A stretch of DNA of 28,695 bases, taken from an uncultured Oscillospiraceae bacterium. GTDB lineage: Bacteria > Bacillota > Clostridia > Oscillospirales > Oscillospiraceae. The translations under genes were made by a program, and so were the position numbers. Location: contig CAJTOM010000026.1 of assembly GCA_910577915.1 (NCBI GenBank), positions 1 through 28,695 of the forward strand, read 5' to 3'. The notes under the pieces were generated by a model that was given only the letters and a program-made list of their open reading frames with translations, was not told the origin of the DNA and made no database searches. Positions within the stretch are counted from its first letter, which is position 1; each line of letters opens with the position of its first letter. Shown one piece after another: positions 1 to 8,587 of the stretch.

Positions 1-1561
<1,561 letters not shown>

Positions 1562-1579
1562 AAATACAATCTCCCTTTC

Positions 1580-1603
1580 CTTTGCACATATTCGGATGCA
1601 AAG
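1580..1603 (-). promoter_or_regulatory. Hairpin just upstream of the ribosome site of the surface protein gene
   Basis: The mRNA has a 7-bp stem (CTTTGCA / TGCAAAG) whose 3' arm runs directly into the ribosome binding site. It lies between the last cyclic-di-GMP aptamer and the start codon and could be part of the expression platform. No U-run follows, so control at translation is more likely than termination. The function is inferred. Confidence 0.4.
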
Positions 1604-1604
1604 T

Positions 1605-1755
1605 ATCCGGCGGCCGGGCTGGCGTAGGTGCACGCGCTTCACGCAGAGCCGGCCCTGGGCTGCGCCCAAGGCCCGGCCCGGCAGCCTGCCGGCTGCCCCC
1701 GTAGCCCCCATAGCTTTGCGTCCCGTCATTTCTGGCGGTTTGCTAATTTTGCGGC
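1605..1755 (-). promoter_or_regulatory. Cyclic-di-GMP-I (GEMM) riboswitch, copy C (nearest the gene)
   Basis: On the minus strand the conserved core spans 1743-1705: GCAAACC, a stem with a GAAA tetraloop, then GGGACGCAAAGCTATGGGG. This matches the class I cyclic-di-GMP aptamer. The stem has one C-A mismatch. The likely 3' strand, with the receptor-like CTACG and AGCCCGGCC, lies at 1627-1609, so the second helical arm would carry extra hairpins (a GGCAGCC/GGCTGCC stem and a CTTGGGC/GCCCAGG stem). This copy fits the consensus less well than copy B, so its ligand binding is less certain. Confidence 0.75.
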
Positions 1756-1836
1756 CGGGCGAACATAGCGTCCTGCGGACGCCGTAGTCCCCATAGCTTT
1801 GCGTCCCACCGTTTCCGATGGTTTGCCAAAATTAGC
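1742..1836 (-). promoter_or_regulatory. Cyclic-di-GMP-I (GEMM) riboswitch, copy B (compact, best fit)
   Basis: This is a complete and compact aptamer on the minus strand. A perfect 9-bp outer stem (GCTAATTTT at 1836-1828 with AAAATTAGC at 1750-1742) encloses GCAAACC, a GAAA-capped stem, and GGGACGCAAAGCTATGGGG. The second arm has a CGTCC/GGACG stem and ends in CGCCCGGCC. The GAAA loop and the CTACG...CTATG strands fit the known tetraloop-receptor contact of this class. The 3' strand of its outer stem is also the 5' lead of copy C, so the two folds share bases. Confidence 0.92.
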
Positions 1837-2098
1837 GGCCGGGCTGCCATAGCCTCCCCCGCAGTTCACCGGCGTCACGGGTGACCCGTGACAGGAAGCG
1901 CCCATGGGCGCTTCCTATGGTGTGCTGCGCAGACGTGCAGGTCGGATGCTGGGCTGCGCCCAGGATCTCCCCCCGCAGGACCGCTATTCATCCGCTGGGC
2001 GGCTGAACGGCCGGTCCCGGCGTCCTGCGGACGCCGCAGATGCCGTAGGCCCCATAGCTTTGCGTCCCACCGTTTCCGGCGGTTTGCCAAAAATGGCC
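1835..2098 (-). promoter_or_regulatory. Cyclic-di-GMP-I (GEMM) riboswitch, copy A (promoter-proximal, long arm)
   Basis: The minus strand at 2087-2050 carries GCAAACC, a stem CCGCCG-GAAA-CGGTGG, and GGGACGCAAAGCTATGGGG, followed by CCTACGG. The matching receptor strand CTATGGCAGCCCGG is found only at about 1854-1840. The second arm therefore seems to hold an insertion of roughly 180 nt containing several perfect hairpins. The core call is strong; assignment of the distant 3' strand is inference. Confidence 0.85.
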
Positions 2099-2283
2099 TG
2101 GGTAGTCAATTAAGAATACACGGACCGCATCAGTCGTGGTCTTGTCCCGCCGCCCTGATGCCAGGCGTCGGGACCGTCTTGTCCGGCGGCACGCAGGCCG
2201 CGCAATCTGTTTTCATATGGCCCCTCCCTCTCCTGGCCGGACAGCAAAAGCCCCCCGGCATTTCCACACATAAGCTTACCCTC

Positions 2284-2312
2284 ATTGTAACATGGGGTTG
2301 TGCAGAATGCAA
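2284..2312 (-). promoter_or_regulatory. Sigma-A promoter for the riboswitch leader and surface protein gene
   Basis: On the minus strand a -35 box TTGCAT (2312-2307) and a -10 box TACAAT (2289-2284) are separated by exactly 17 bp. Transcription would start near 2277, giving a leader of about 715 nt before the start codon at 1561. Confidence 0.8.
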
Positions 2313-2356
2313 GGGGGGTTATTCCGAAATATTCCGGAACGGCGCGGCGCAGGGAT

Positions 2357-3964
2357 TTACCGGATGTGCAGAAGCCGGGCCAGGGCCTCCCCGTGGGGCA
2401 CCAGCTTCAGGTCCTCCCGGGTGATCATCCGCAGGGCCACGACCAGAATGAGGTACACCAGCGCCGCCGCTCCCACCGCGATGAGGGTGCACAGGCTCTC
2501 CTTCGCGTAGCCGCCGGAGAGGGTCCGGCTGAGCAGGCCGTGGACCGCCCAGGCCGCGCCCCCCATGGCGGCGGAGGCCAGCAGGGGCTTGAGAAAGATG
2601 GCGGCGTAGTTGGGCTTGCGCTCCAGAAGGCCGTGGACGATGCACAGGTTCAGCGCAGCGATGAGGGCGTAGCACACCACGGTGCCGATGGGGGCCCCCT
2701 TGATGTTCACGGAGGGGTTGCCCACCAGGACGTAGTTGATGGCCACCTTGACCGCCCCGCCGATGAGCATGGTGTAGATGGGCAGGCGGACCTTCCCGTG
2801 GGCCTGCATGATGGAGTTGGTCAGCAGCATGACGCACACGAAGATGGACGCCACCCCCAGCAGCTGCAGGTGGTAGGTGGCCGCAAGGGCGGTCTCCCGC
2901 CGGGCGGGGTACAGCAGCAGCAGAATGGGCCCCGCCAGCACCGACAGCCCCACCCCGGCGGGGAGGGCCAGCATGGCGATGAGCCGGAAGCTGGTGGACA
3001 CCACACGGTTGACCTCCCGGTGGTCCCGCCGGGCCACCGCCACGCTCACCGCCGGAATCAGGCTCACCGCCACCGCCGGCAGAAAGGCCGCCGGCAGGTT
3101 GAAGAGGGTGTTGGAGAAGGTGTACTGGCCGTAGAGCGCGGCGGCCTCCCGCTCGGCCAGGCCCAGCACGTTCTGGAGCTGGCCGAGGATGATGGTCTGG
3201 TCCGCCAGGTTCAGAAGGCTCATCCCCGCCTGGCCGATGGTGATGGGGATGCCCAGCCCCAGCAGCCGCCGGACGATGACGGCGTGGCTCTGGGGCACAT
3301 CGGTGCCCCACATGATGGGGCCCCGGTACTTGCGGTAGTTGAAAACCATGTAGAGCATGGCCAGGACCGTGCCGGCGCTGACGCCCACGATGGCCCCCGC
3401 CGCCCCGATCTCCAGGGGCTGCCCGGCGTGGATGAGATACCCCGCCAGAGGCAGGCCGATGACCAGCTTGAAAAAGGCCTCGATGAACTGGCTGACGGCG
3501 GTGGGCACCATGTTCTGCCGCCCCTGGGCGAAGCCCCGGTAGGCGCACATGACGGACACGCACAGAACGCTCACCCCCAGGGCCTTGATGGGCCAGTAGG
3601 CCAGGGAGTTGTGCACCGCCCCCGCCAGCTGCTCGGTCAGCAGCAGCATGGCCGCCGTCCCCGCCACGCCCAGCGCCACGAAAAGGCCCATGGCGGTGTG
3701 GAAGCAGCGGCGGATCTGGGTCCGCCGGCCGGTGGCGTCCGCCTCGCTGATCAGCTTGCTCAGGGCCAGGGGCAGCCCGGCGGTGGACAGGGTGAGCAGA
3801 AAGGCGTAGATGTTGTAGGCGCTCATAAAGTGGGTGACGCCCTCGTCCCCCAGGATGTTGTTCAGGGGGATTTTATAGAGAGCGCCGCAGATCTTGACAA
3901 ATACGGTGGAGATGGCCATCACCGTGACGCCGCCCATGAAGGACTGCTTTCTTTCTCTGGACAT
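2357..3964 (-). CDS. MOP-family lipid-linked saccharide flippase (SpoVB/MurJ-like)
   Basis: A 535-residue, very hydrophobic protein with about 14 predicted membrane segments. It is a member of the MATE/MOP superfamily, polysaccharide biosynthesis branch (SpoVB, YtgP/MurJ). The start region GGVTVMAISTVFVKICGALY and the later YNIYAFLLTLSTAGLPLALS are typical of this branch. Members flip lipid-linked cell-wall or spore-cortex precursors across the membrane. The sequence alone does not separate SpoVB from MurJ/YtgP, so no symbol is given. ATG at 3964 has an AGAGG site upstream. It is the last gene of the minus-strand run, 86 nt after the zinc-ribbon gene. No convincing terminator follows. Confidence 0.85.
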   Translation of the reverse strand: MSRERKQSFMGGVTVMAISTVFVKICGALYKIPLNNILGDEGVTHFMSAYNIYAFLLTLSTAGLPLALSKLISEADATGRRTQIRRCFHTAMGLFVALGVAGTAAMLLLTEQLAGAVHNSLAYWPIKALGVSVLCVSVMCAYRGFAQGRQNMVPTAVSQFIEAFFKLVIGLPLAGYLIHAGQPLEIGAAGAIVGVSAGTVLAMLYMVFNYRKYRGPIMWGTDVPQSHAVIVRRLLGLGIPITIGQAGMSLLNLADQTIILGQLQNVLGLAEREAAALYGQYTFSNTLFNLPAAFLPAVAVSLIPAVSVAVARRDHREVNRVVSTSFRLIAMLALPAGVGLSVLAGPILLLLYPARRETALAATYHLQLLGVASIFVCVMLLTNSIMQAHGKVRLPIYTMLIGGAVKVAINYVLVGNPSVNIKGAPIGTVVCYALIAALNLCIVHGLLERKPNYAAIFLKPLLASAAMGGAAWAVHGLLSRTLSGGYAKESLCTLIAVGAAALVYLILVVALRMITREDLKLVPHGEALARLLHIR

Positions 3965-4050
3965 GGATCAACCTCTTTTACTGCACAGAATGCGGGGCCC
4001 GCAGGCCGCTTTCAAAGTATACGCGGCGGCATGGCGCATCCATGCCTCGA

Positions 4051-4467
4051 TCATGTCCGCTCCAGCGGCTGGCCGCAGCTGCGGCAGTAGACCCAATCCC
4101 CCTCGTTCTCCGCGCCGCAGCAGGCGCACAGCAGCAGCCCCCGCATGCGCTTGAGCTCCGCCTCGTGGCCCTCCAGCTGCTCATAGAGGCTGTCCACGTA
4201 CTCCAGAATGTTCTGTACGTCGCCGCTGTCGGAGGGGGTGCCGGTGTGGGTGGCGTAGATGAGCCGGCCGATCTCCCCCATCTGGAGCTCGATCTCCTCC
4301 GTCACGTCCGCCGCGGCCCGCTCCAGCCGCCGCCGCTCCGCCGCGGCCTCCGCCCGGCGGCCCGCCAGACCGGCGGCCTCAGAGGCGGTGTCCCTGGCGG
4401 TTTCCGCCGCCTGGGCGGCCCGGTGGAAAAGGGCTTCGATCTGTCTCTGGTGGATGGTGATTTTCAT
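4051..4467 (-). CDS. Coiled-coil protein with C-terminal zinc ribbon, function unknown
   Basis: A 138-residue protein. Residues 1-75 are rich in Ala, Glu and Arg and should form a long helix or coiled coil. The C-terminus has two CxxCG knuckles (CACCG and CRSCG, about residues 113-133) separated by 14 residues, forming a zinc ribbon that ends in QPLERT. There is no signal peptide or membrane segment, so it is likely cytoplasmic. The family was not recognised by name. The gene lies between a uridine-kinase-like gene (92 nt upstream) and the flippase (86 nt downstream), all on the same strand. A hairpin (CGCGCC/GGCGCG) lies in the upstream gap without a U-run. Confidence 0.75.
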   Translation of the reverse strand: MKITIHQRQIEALFHRAAQAAETARDTASEAAGLAGRRAEAAAERRRLERAAADVTEEIELQMGEIGRLIYATHTGTPSDSGDVQNILEYVDSLYEQLEGHEAELKRMRGLLLCACCGAENEGDWVYCRSCGQPLERT

Positions 4468-4559
4468 GGCGTTTTCCTCGTTTCTTCGCGCCTGCAGGGG
4501 CGCGAGGGGTGGATTCGTTCAGGGGGGCTCAGGGGGCCCGTTTCTCTCGGGAAGGGGGA

Positions 4560-5504
4560 TCAGTCGTCGTAAATCCCCCCGCCGATGAACTCCCGGATGA
4601 GGGAGTCCTCCGCTACGTACTTCTCGTCCAAAATCTCAAACTTCGGGTAGGCCTCCGCCAGGTGGCGGACCTCCTCAAAGCGCTCCATGTCCGGGGACAC
4701 CCGCAGGTGGTCGAACAGGGGCTGGGCAAAGGCCCGGATGACGCTGACCTCGTAGGGCTGGGTGGTGTCGAAGACGATGCTGGCGTTGTCCCGGAAGGGG
4801 GAGATGTACAGCTTTTCGCCCCGGCGGACGTTGGCCCACATGCGCACCGTCACGTCCGCCTTCCAGGCGCGGAACTTGCTGTCCCGCACCGTGCGCCGCT
4901 CCAGGCGCAGCCAGGTGCGCTTGAAGGCCACCTCCCCGGCCTCGTCGAGAAAGTCGGAGCGGGCGGAGATGTACACCTTGGCGGCGGCGGGGTTGCGGCC
5001 GGTGATGATGTCGTTGAGAGCGTGGATGCCCTCGAAGATGGCGATCTCGTCCTTCCCCAGCTGGAGGGGCTGGCTCTTGATGTCCGAGCGCATCTGCCGG
5101 GCGAACTCAAACTTGGGGATGAGAATCTTCTCCCCCCGGTCCAGAGAGGCAAAGTGCCGGTTGAGCAGGTCCATGTCCATGCAGAAGGGGGACTCGTAGT
5201 CGATCTGCCCCTCCCGGTTCCGGGGGGCGGTCTCCGGGTCCACGGTGCGGAAGTAGTTGTCCATGGATACGGCGTGGGAGTTGATCCCCATCTCCTCCAG
5301 CTTGGCCTCGATCTTTTTGGCGGTGGTGGTCTTGCCGCTGCCGGAGGGGCCGCTGAGCAGCACGATCCGGGAGTTTTTCAGGTTGTCCCGGATTTTTTTC
5401 GCGGCGCTCTCAATCTTCTTGGCATAGAGCGCGTCGCTCTCCTGGACGAAGCCCTGGGGGTCGGAGCGGACGGCGTCGTTGATCTCCTTGAGGAAATAGG
5501 CCAT
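4560..5504 (-). CDS. Uridine kinase-like P-loop nucleoside kinase
   Basis: A 314-residue protein with a Walker A loop GPSGSGKT at residues 52-59, followed by SMDNYF and later a PKFEF segment and IFEGIHALN, the order seen in the uridine kinase/phosphoribulokinase (Udk) family. Udk phosphorylates uridine or cytidine with a nucleoside triphosphate. This protein is about 100 residues longer than classical Udk (about 210) and has an N-terminal helical extension of about 45 residues, so it belongs to the long Clostridial subgroup whose substrate is unsettled. The start is set at ATG 5504 because AAAGGAGA lies 7 nt upstream. An in-frame ATG at 5531 lacks such a site. It begins 37 nt after hemZ ends. 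Confidence 0.85.
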   Translation of the reverse strand: MAYFLKEINDAVRSDPQGFVQESDALYAKKIESAAKKIRDNLKNSRIVLLSGPSGSGKTTTAKKIEAKLEEMGINSHAVSMDNYFRTVDPETAPRNREGQIDYESPFCMDMDLLNRHFASLDRGEKILIPKFEFARQMRSDIKSQPLQLGKDEIAIFEGIHALNDIITGRNPAAAKVYISARSDFLDEAGEVAFKRTWLRLERRTVRDSKFRAWKADVTVRMWANVRRGEKLYISPFRDNASIVFDTTQPYEVSVIRAFAQPLFDHLRVSPDMERFEEVRHLAEAYPKFEILDEKYVAEDSLIREFIGGGIYDD

Positions 5505-5541
5505 GGTTGCGTCTCCTTTCTTATATTCCAATATATCCCAA

Positions 5542-7017
5542 TCATTCCTGATTCATGCGCGTGTAAAAGGCCCGGAAGGCCGCGCGGTTGGCGGAGAGCT
5601 TCTCCGGTCGCTGGATATACTCCTGGGGGTACTTGGCGTTGAACACCCGCTCGATCCGGCCGCGGGAAGGGTCCACCATCTTGGTGGAGCCCCCCGCCCC
5701 CAGGCTGAGGATGGTGTGCAGCTCCTCCATGATGTAGATGTTGTACCACCCCGTGCCGCCGGGACGGCACCAGCCCACGTTTTCAAAGCTGCCGGACATA
5801 TACTTCTGCCGGTACAGGTAGTAGGGGGCGAAGCCCGACCGGCGCAGGAAGGCGTCCGCGTGGTCCAGCATGGCCCCCACCTCCTCCACCGGGGGGAGCC
5901 GGGCCCCCTCCAGGGTGATCCGGCTGCCCTTTTTCAGGGAGAGGGTGTGGATGGTCACGTTGTCCGCGCCGAAGCCCGCCACCTCCTCCAGAGTCCGCCG
6001 GAAGCCGGCGGGGGTGTCCTCCGGCAGGCCGGCGATCAGGTCCATGTTGACGTGGGGGAAGCCCTGGCGGGCCACCAGCTCCATAGCGGCGCGGACGTCC
6101 CCGGCGGTGTGCCGCCGCCCGATGGCGGCCAGCACCCGGTCCTCCATGCTCTGGGGGTTGACGCTGACGCGGGTGACGCCGTGCTCTCTCAGCACCGCCA
6201 GCTTCTCCGCCGTGATGGTGTCCGGCCGGCCGGCCTCCACGGTGGACTCCACCAGGCCCGACAGGCCGAAGCGCTCCGCCAGGCGGCCCAGCAGGCGGTC
6301 CATCTGGTCCGCCGACAGGGTGGTGGGGGTGCCGCCCCCCATGTAGAAGGACCGGACCCGCAGCCCCAGGTCCCGGACCATCTCCGCCGCGGCGTCGATC
6401 TCCGCGAAGAGGGCGGACAGGTAGGGTTCCACCAGGTGGAGGCTCTTCTCCACGCTGTTGGAGACGAAGCTGCAGTAGGCGCACCGGGTGGGGCAGAAGG
6501 GGATGCCCACGTACAGGGAGATCTCGCCGGGGGACAGGGCCCTCTTGGCCGCCAGCCCCGCCTGGGCGCATTCCAGGCACAGCCGCCGGCGCTTGTCCGA
6601 GACGAAGTAGACGTCCCGGAGCACCCGGTCCGCCGCCTGGGGGTCCATGCCGCCCTCCAGCAGCTCCGCCGCCAGCTTGGCGGGCCGGATGCCGGTGAGG
6701 GCCCCCCAGGCCGGGGTCACGCCGGTGAGGCTCCGGGCGGCCTCAAAGAAGCTGAGCTTCACCGCCCGCTGCTTGCGCCGCTCCCGCTCATAGCCGTCCT
6801 TTGCGCCGGAGAGGTCCGCCTGGGCCTCGCCCAGGGCGGTCCTCCCGTCCGCCGACAGCGCGGTGGAGGCCAGGGCCGTCTGGTTTTCCAGGCGCAGGAG
6901 CACCCGCGCCTCCCTGGGGTCCTCCCCCTCGTAGACCGGGCGCTCGCCGGGGAAAAAGGCCAGCAGACTCTGCTCCACGGCGTAGCGGTAGTCATGGCCC
7001 TCCAATATCAGTTTCAT
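5542..7017 (-). CDS. hemZ: Coproporphyrinogen dehydrogenase HemZ-like radical SAM enzyme
   Basis: A 491-residue radical SAM protein. The cluster motif CxxxCxYC is at residues 175-182 (GIPFCPTRCAYCSF), followed by FYMGGGTPTTL and VNPQSM, both hallmarks of the HemN/HemZ group. The family includes oxygen-independent coproporphyrinogen III oxidases. The length fits HemZ of Bacillus (about 500) better than the shorter HemW. Many Clostridial copies sit in genomes without a full heme pathway, so the true substrate may differ. ATG at 7017 overlaps the stop of the upstream MBL gene by 4 nt (ATGA), pointing to translational coupling. A longer reading upstream has no ribosome site and overlaps the neighbour. 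Confidence 0.9.
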   Translation of the reverse strand: MKLILEGHDYRYAVEQSLLAFFPGERPVYEGEDPREARVLLRLENQTALASTALSADGRTALGEAQADLSGAKDGYERERRKQRAVKLSFFEAARSLTGVTPAWGALTGIRPAKLAAELLEGGMDPQAADRVLRDVYFVSDKRRRLCLECAQAGLAAKRALSPGEISLYVGIPFCPTRCAYCSFVSNSVEKSLHLVEPYLSALFAEIDAAAEMVRDLGLRVRSFYMGGGTPTTLSADQMDRLLGRLAERFGLSGLVESTVEAGRPDTITAEKLAVLREHGVTRVSVNPQSMEDRVLAAIGRRHTAGDVRAAMELVARQGFPHVNMDLIAGLPEDTPAGFRRTLEEVAGFGADNVTIHTLSLKKGSRITLEGARLPPVEEVGAMLDHADAFLRRSGFAPYYLYRQKYMSGSFENVGWCRPGGTGWYNIYIMEELHTILSLGAGGSTKMVDPSRGRIERVFNAKYPQEYIQRPEKLSANRAAFRAFYTRMNQE

Positions 7018-7634
7018 AGGCCTGCCGCCTGCCGCATGTAGGGATTGCTGCGCCGCTCCCGGTCCAGGGTGGACAGGGGGCCGTGGCCGGGACAGACCCT
7101 GTAGTCCCCCTCCAGCTCCGCCAGACGCCGGAGGGAGGGGAGCATGGCCCCCTCGCTGCCGCCGGGCAGGTCCCACCGCCCGCAGGAGCCGGCGAAGAGG
7201 GTGTCCCCGCAGAGCATCACGTCCTCCGCCAGGATCACCACGCTGCCCGCCGAGTGGCCCGGAGTATGAAGGACCTTCAGCGTCAGGCCGCCCAGGGGGA
7301 GGACGTCCCCCTCGCCGTAGGTCCGCTGGTTCTTTCCCGCGCGGGGGAAGAAGTAGTGGGGGTTGGGCTCATCGGAGGGGCACAGCTCCCGCTCGTGGGC
7401 GTAGACCGGCAGGTCCGGCCACTTCTCCAGCAGGGCGGGGATGGCCCCCACGTGGTCCCAGTGGCCGTGGGTCAGGAGGATCATCTGCGGCGTCAGGCCG
7501 CTTTTCTCGATCATGGCCAGCACCCGCTCCGGGGACCCGCCGGGGTCCGTCACGGCGCACACGCCCGCCTTCTCGTCGCCGGCCAGATAGCAGTTGGTGT
7601 CGATCTGCCCCACGGGGATGGTATCAAAAATCAT
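7014..7634 (-). CDS. MBL-fold metallo-hydrolase (glyoxalase II-like)
   Basis: A 206-residue metallo-beta-lactamase-fold protein. The metal motif THGHWDH is at residues 55-61, with later HTPGHS, GDTLF and CPGHGP giving the remaining metal ligands. The size matches the small YqgX/GloB-like group, which hydrolyses thioesters such as S-lactoylglutathione in relatives. The substrate here is unknown. The start ATG at 7634 has AAGGAG upstream and follows the previous gene by 13 nt. Its stop overlaps the hemZ start. In Clostridia this gene commonly lies in a rel-dtd-MBL-hemZ run, as here. Confidence 0.9.
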   Translation of the reverse strand: MIFDTIPVGQIDTNCYLAGDEKAGVCAVTDPGGSPERVLAMIEKSGLTPQMILLTHGHWDHVGAIPALLEKWPDLPVYAHERELCPSDEPNPHYFFPRAGKNQRTYGEGDVLPLGGLTLKVLHTPGHSAGSVVILAEDVMLCGDTLFAGSCGRWDLPGGSEGAMLPSLRRLAELEGDYRVCPGHGPLSTLDRERRSNPYMRQAAGL

Positions 7635-7647
7635 AACGGCTTTCTCC

Positions 7648-8061
7648 TTATTGCACCATATCCGACATATCCTCGAACGCAGACAGGTCCAGGGGCTTCC
7701 AGCGGAAGGCCCGGTCGAAATAGGCTGTCACCTGCTCCAGCATCGGGAGCGTCCGGTCCAGCAGATGCCCCTTGCCGTCCTCCCGGTAGCCGACCTCCAG
7801 GGAATACTGCCCGGCGCTGGGCCCCTGCAAGGCGATGGCGCACTGGATGTACCAATAGCGCCGCTTTGGATCGGCAGGGTCCTTCTGCTCCAGAATCAGG
7901 TAGCTATCGCCGTCCTGAACCAGCGATTCCAGCCCGCGGCGCACATCCTCCCAGGCAGGGTTGCTCTTCGGTCCCGGATATGCGCCCAGGGTCAGGACCC
8001 ATGGCCATTCCTTCCGGGGCTGTGCGTCGTCCCGGCTGTCTTTCTTAAAAAAGTTGAACAT
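7648..8061 (-). CDS. Uncharacterised small protein
   Basis: A 137-residue protein starting MFNFFKK, rich in aromatic residues (WPWVLTLGAYPG, RRYWYIQCAIALQ, FRWKPLD). No signal peptide, membrane segment or known motif is visible. The alternating hydrophobic pattern suggests a compact alpha/beta fold. It starts 9 nt after dtd stops, with AGGGGG as ribosome site, and precedes the MBL gene by 13 nt, so it is surely co-transcribed. It interrupts the otherwise common dtd-MBL order. No function is proposed. Confidence 0.75.
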   Translation of the reverse strand: MFNFFKKDSRDDAQPRKEWPWVLTLGAYPGPKSNPAWEDVRRGLESLVQDGDSYLILEQKDPADPKRRYWYIQCAIALQGPSAGQYSLEVGYREDGKGHLLDRTLPMLEQVTAYFDRAFRWKPLDLSAFEDMSDMVQ

Positions 8062-8070
8062 AGCGGCCCC

Positions 8071-8511
8071 CTATTTCTCCGTATCAAACAAAATGGTCAC
8101 CGGCCCATCGTTCTGGGAGAACACCTGCATGTCCGCGCCGAACTCCCCGTGCTGAACGTCGAAGCCCCGCTCCCGGCAATGGGCCATGAACTTCTCATAG
8201 AGCGGAACCGCAAGGTCCGGCTTCGCTGCGCCGGAGAAGCCGGGACGGCGGCTGGAGGTGTCGGCGTAGAGGGTAAACTGGCTGACCACCAGGATGCTCC
8301 CGCCAACCTGCTCCAGGTTCAGATTCATCTTCTCGTTCTCGTCCTCGAAAATCCGCAGGTTGCAGATTTTGTCCGCCAGCTTTACGGCGGTCTCGTGGGT
8401 GTCGCCGGGGCCGACGCCTAGCAGGATCAGATAGCCCCGGCCGATCTGTCCGTTGATCCTTCCGTCGATCTCCACCGAGGCGGAGCGCACGCGGGTGACG
8501 ACTGCGCGCAT
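8071..8511 (-). CDS. dtd: D-aminoacyl-tRNA deacylase
   Basis: A 146-residue protein, the normal length for bacterial DTD. The two signature motifs are present: SQFTL at residues 77-81, and NDGPVT at 134-139 with the Gly-Pro pair that reads chirality. The enzyme removes D-amino acids (and glycine wrongly loaded on tRNA-Ala) from tRNAs in the cytoplasm. ATG at 8511 is preceded by AAGGGAGGG. It follows rel by 76 nt, a conserved pairing in Firmicutes. Confidence 0.96.
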   Translation of the reverse strand: MRAVVTRVRSASVEIDGRINGQIGRGYLILLGVGPGDTHETAVKLADKICNLRIFEDENEKMNLNLEQVGGSILVVSQFTLYADTSSRRPGFSGAAKPDLAVPLYEKFMAHCRERGFDVQHGEFGADMQVFSQNDGPVTILFDTEK

Positions 8512-8587
8512 GAGAATCCCTCCCTTGCTTTTTACAATAGCCCAATAGCGGCTGCCTGCCGGGCGCTGTCCAAACCCGGCGAGGGGG

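Noticed and set aside
2320..2345. Terminator after the flippase gene
   Set aside because: TTCCG/CGGAA arms form only a short imperfect stem without a U-run on the minus strand.
2300..4090. 596-codon plus-strand frame rich in His, Gly and Gln
   Set aside because: Shadow of the flippase gene on the opposite strand; composition is typical of an antisense frame and there is no ribosome site.
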